Part shown: one piece after another, positions 63,699 to 64,000 of the stretch
Numbering within the stretch: the first letter of the stretch is position 1
Layout of the letters: the number at the start of each line of letters is the position of its first letter
IMG/VR virus record: IMGVR_UViG_3300027730_000821
Span: 1-64,000 of that record
DNA length: 64,000 nucleotides
Direction: 5' to 3' (one strand)
Source of the DNA: a virus
Translations under genes and position numbers: made by a program
The notes under the pieces: model-generated
Databases searched by the model: none
The model's input: only the letters and a program-made list of their open reading frames with translations
What the model was told of the DNA's origin: nothing

Positions 63699-64000
63699 TG
63701 CCATCGTACTGCTAGTTGCCCTGTTTATTTCCGCAATTAGTGCTTTCTATTCCATCACTGGTTTGGCCGTCATCTTTTCAGCGGCAGCAGTGCCAGTGAT
63801 GGTTATGGGAAGTGCATTAGAGTTAGGTAAAATCACGGCGGTGGTATGGCTTCACAAATACTGGACCAAAGCCGGATGGGCGCTGAAATCGTATCTAGTG
63901 CTGGCAGTTGTGTCATTGATGCTAATCACCTCTATGGGGACATATGGATATTTGGCAAAGGCTCACAGTGACCAGACTTTAGTAAGTGGCGACACCGCTG
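63688..64000 (+). CDS. Phage membrane protein (3' end outside window)
   Basis: 104 residues visible. Three hydrophobic segments are seen: VLLVALFISAISAFYSITGL, AVIFSAAAVPVMVMGSALEL, and SYLVLAVVSLMLITSMGTYG. Between them is KITAVVWLHKYWTKAGWALK. Long proteins with this start are common in T4-like marine phages. They combine an N-terminal membrane part with a coiled tail and have no assigned role. The start overlaps the GIY-YIG remnant. Confidence 0.65.
   Translation, partial: MIFNAIVLLVALFISAISAFYSITGLAVIFSAAAVPVMVMGSALELGKITAVVWLHKYWTKAGWALKSYLVLAVVSLMLITSMGTYGYLAKAHSDQTLVSGDTA

Noticed and set aside
1-64000. CRISPR arrays, insertion sequences, integrase and tRNA genes
   Set aside because: No regularly spaced repeats, terminal inverted repeats with a transposase, or cloverleaf with a GTTCGA arm in an intergenic region were found by reading; very diverged ones could be missed.

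Overview
The window is a piece of a large T4-like tailed phage (myovirus) genome. The evidence is a T4-type replication set: clamp loader gp44, sliding clamp gp45, family B polymerase gp43, ATP-dependent ligase, and an RNase H / 5' exonuclease. It also carries a gp31/GroES-like co-chaperonin, a DsbA-like protein, PhoH, UvdE, and many copies of the T4 late promoter core (NATAAATA) placed 14-20 nt before start codons. A phage-encoded outer-membrane beta-barrel protein and strong sigma70-type promoters (TTGACA-N17-TATAAT) point to a Gram-negative host. The host species cannot be read from the sequence. No tRNA, CRISPR array, integrase or insertion sequence was recognised.

Layout. 1-5 kb: end of a structural region (Ig-like and repetitive virion proteins). 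4.8-14 kb: a DnaE-like fragment, co-chaperonin, gp44, PhoH, holin, DnaJ and ClpA. 14-33 kb: small virion proteins followed by a long run of proteins that mostly start with a short MR/MK...(I/L)xE leader resembling the T4 capsid-targeting sequence cut by the prohead protease. These include a 1132-aa multi-nucleotidyltransferase/HD fusion, an 838-aa modular protein with repeated cleavage-like motifs, a GH19 hydrolase and a HExxH peptidase. They look like proteins packaged in the head and delivered with the DNA. Dps and an outer-membrane protein lie in the same region. 33-38 kb: DsbA-like protein, gp43 split by a split intein plus homing endonuclease, and gp45. 38-48 kb: a 7-deazaguanine DNA-modification route (DpdA, FolE, QueD, QueE; no QueC seen) mixed with GMP reductase, a purine phosphoribosyltransferase, sugar-nucleotide and glycosyltransferase genes, and an MBD4-like glycosylase. 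48-55 kb: glycosyltransferase, GalE, GP88-like protein, UvdE and small genes. 55-64 kb: RNase H/exonuclease, many small early genes, and DNA ligase split by a second split-intein/endonuclease cassette.

Regulation. Two promoter classes are visible: sigma70-like (presumably early) and T4-late-like. Three sigma70-like promoters sit so close to the ATG that the mRNAs should be leaderless. Several late promoters lie inside the 5' arm of a hairpin whose loop or 3' arm holds the Shine-Dalgarno sequence, so only the late transcript would be translated, as known for T4 I-TevI, soc and e. Two structured RNA families are supported by covariation within the window. One is a leader shared by three antisense homing endonuclease genes (26.9, 46.6 and 53.8 kb). 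The other is a pair of tandem H-type pseudoknots just before queD (45.1 and 45.3 kb), a candidate for a new or variant 7-deazaguanine-sensing riboswitch.
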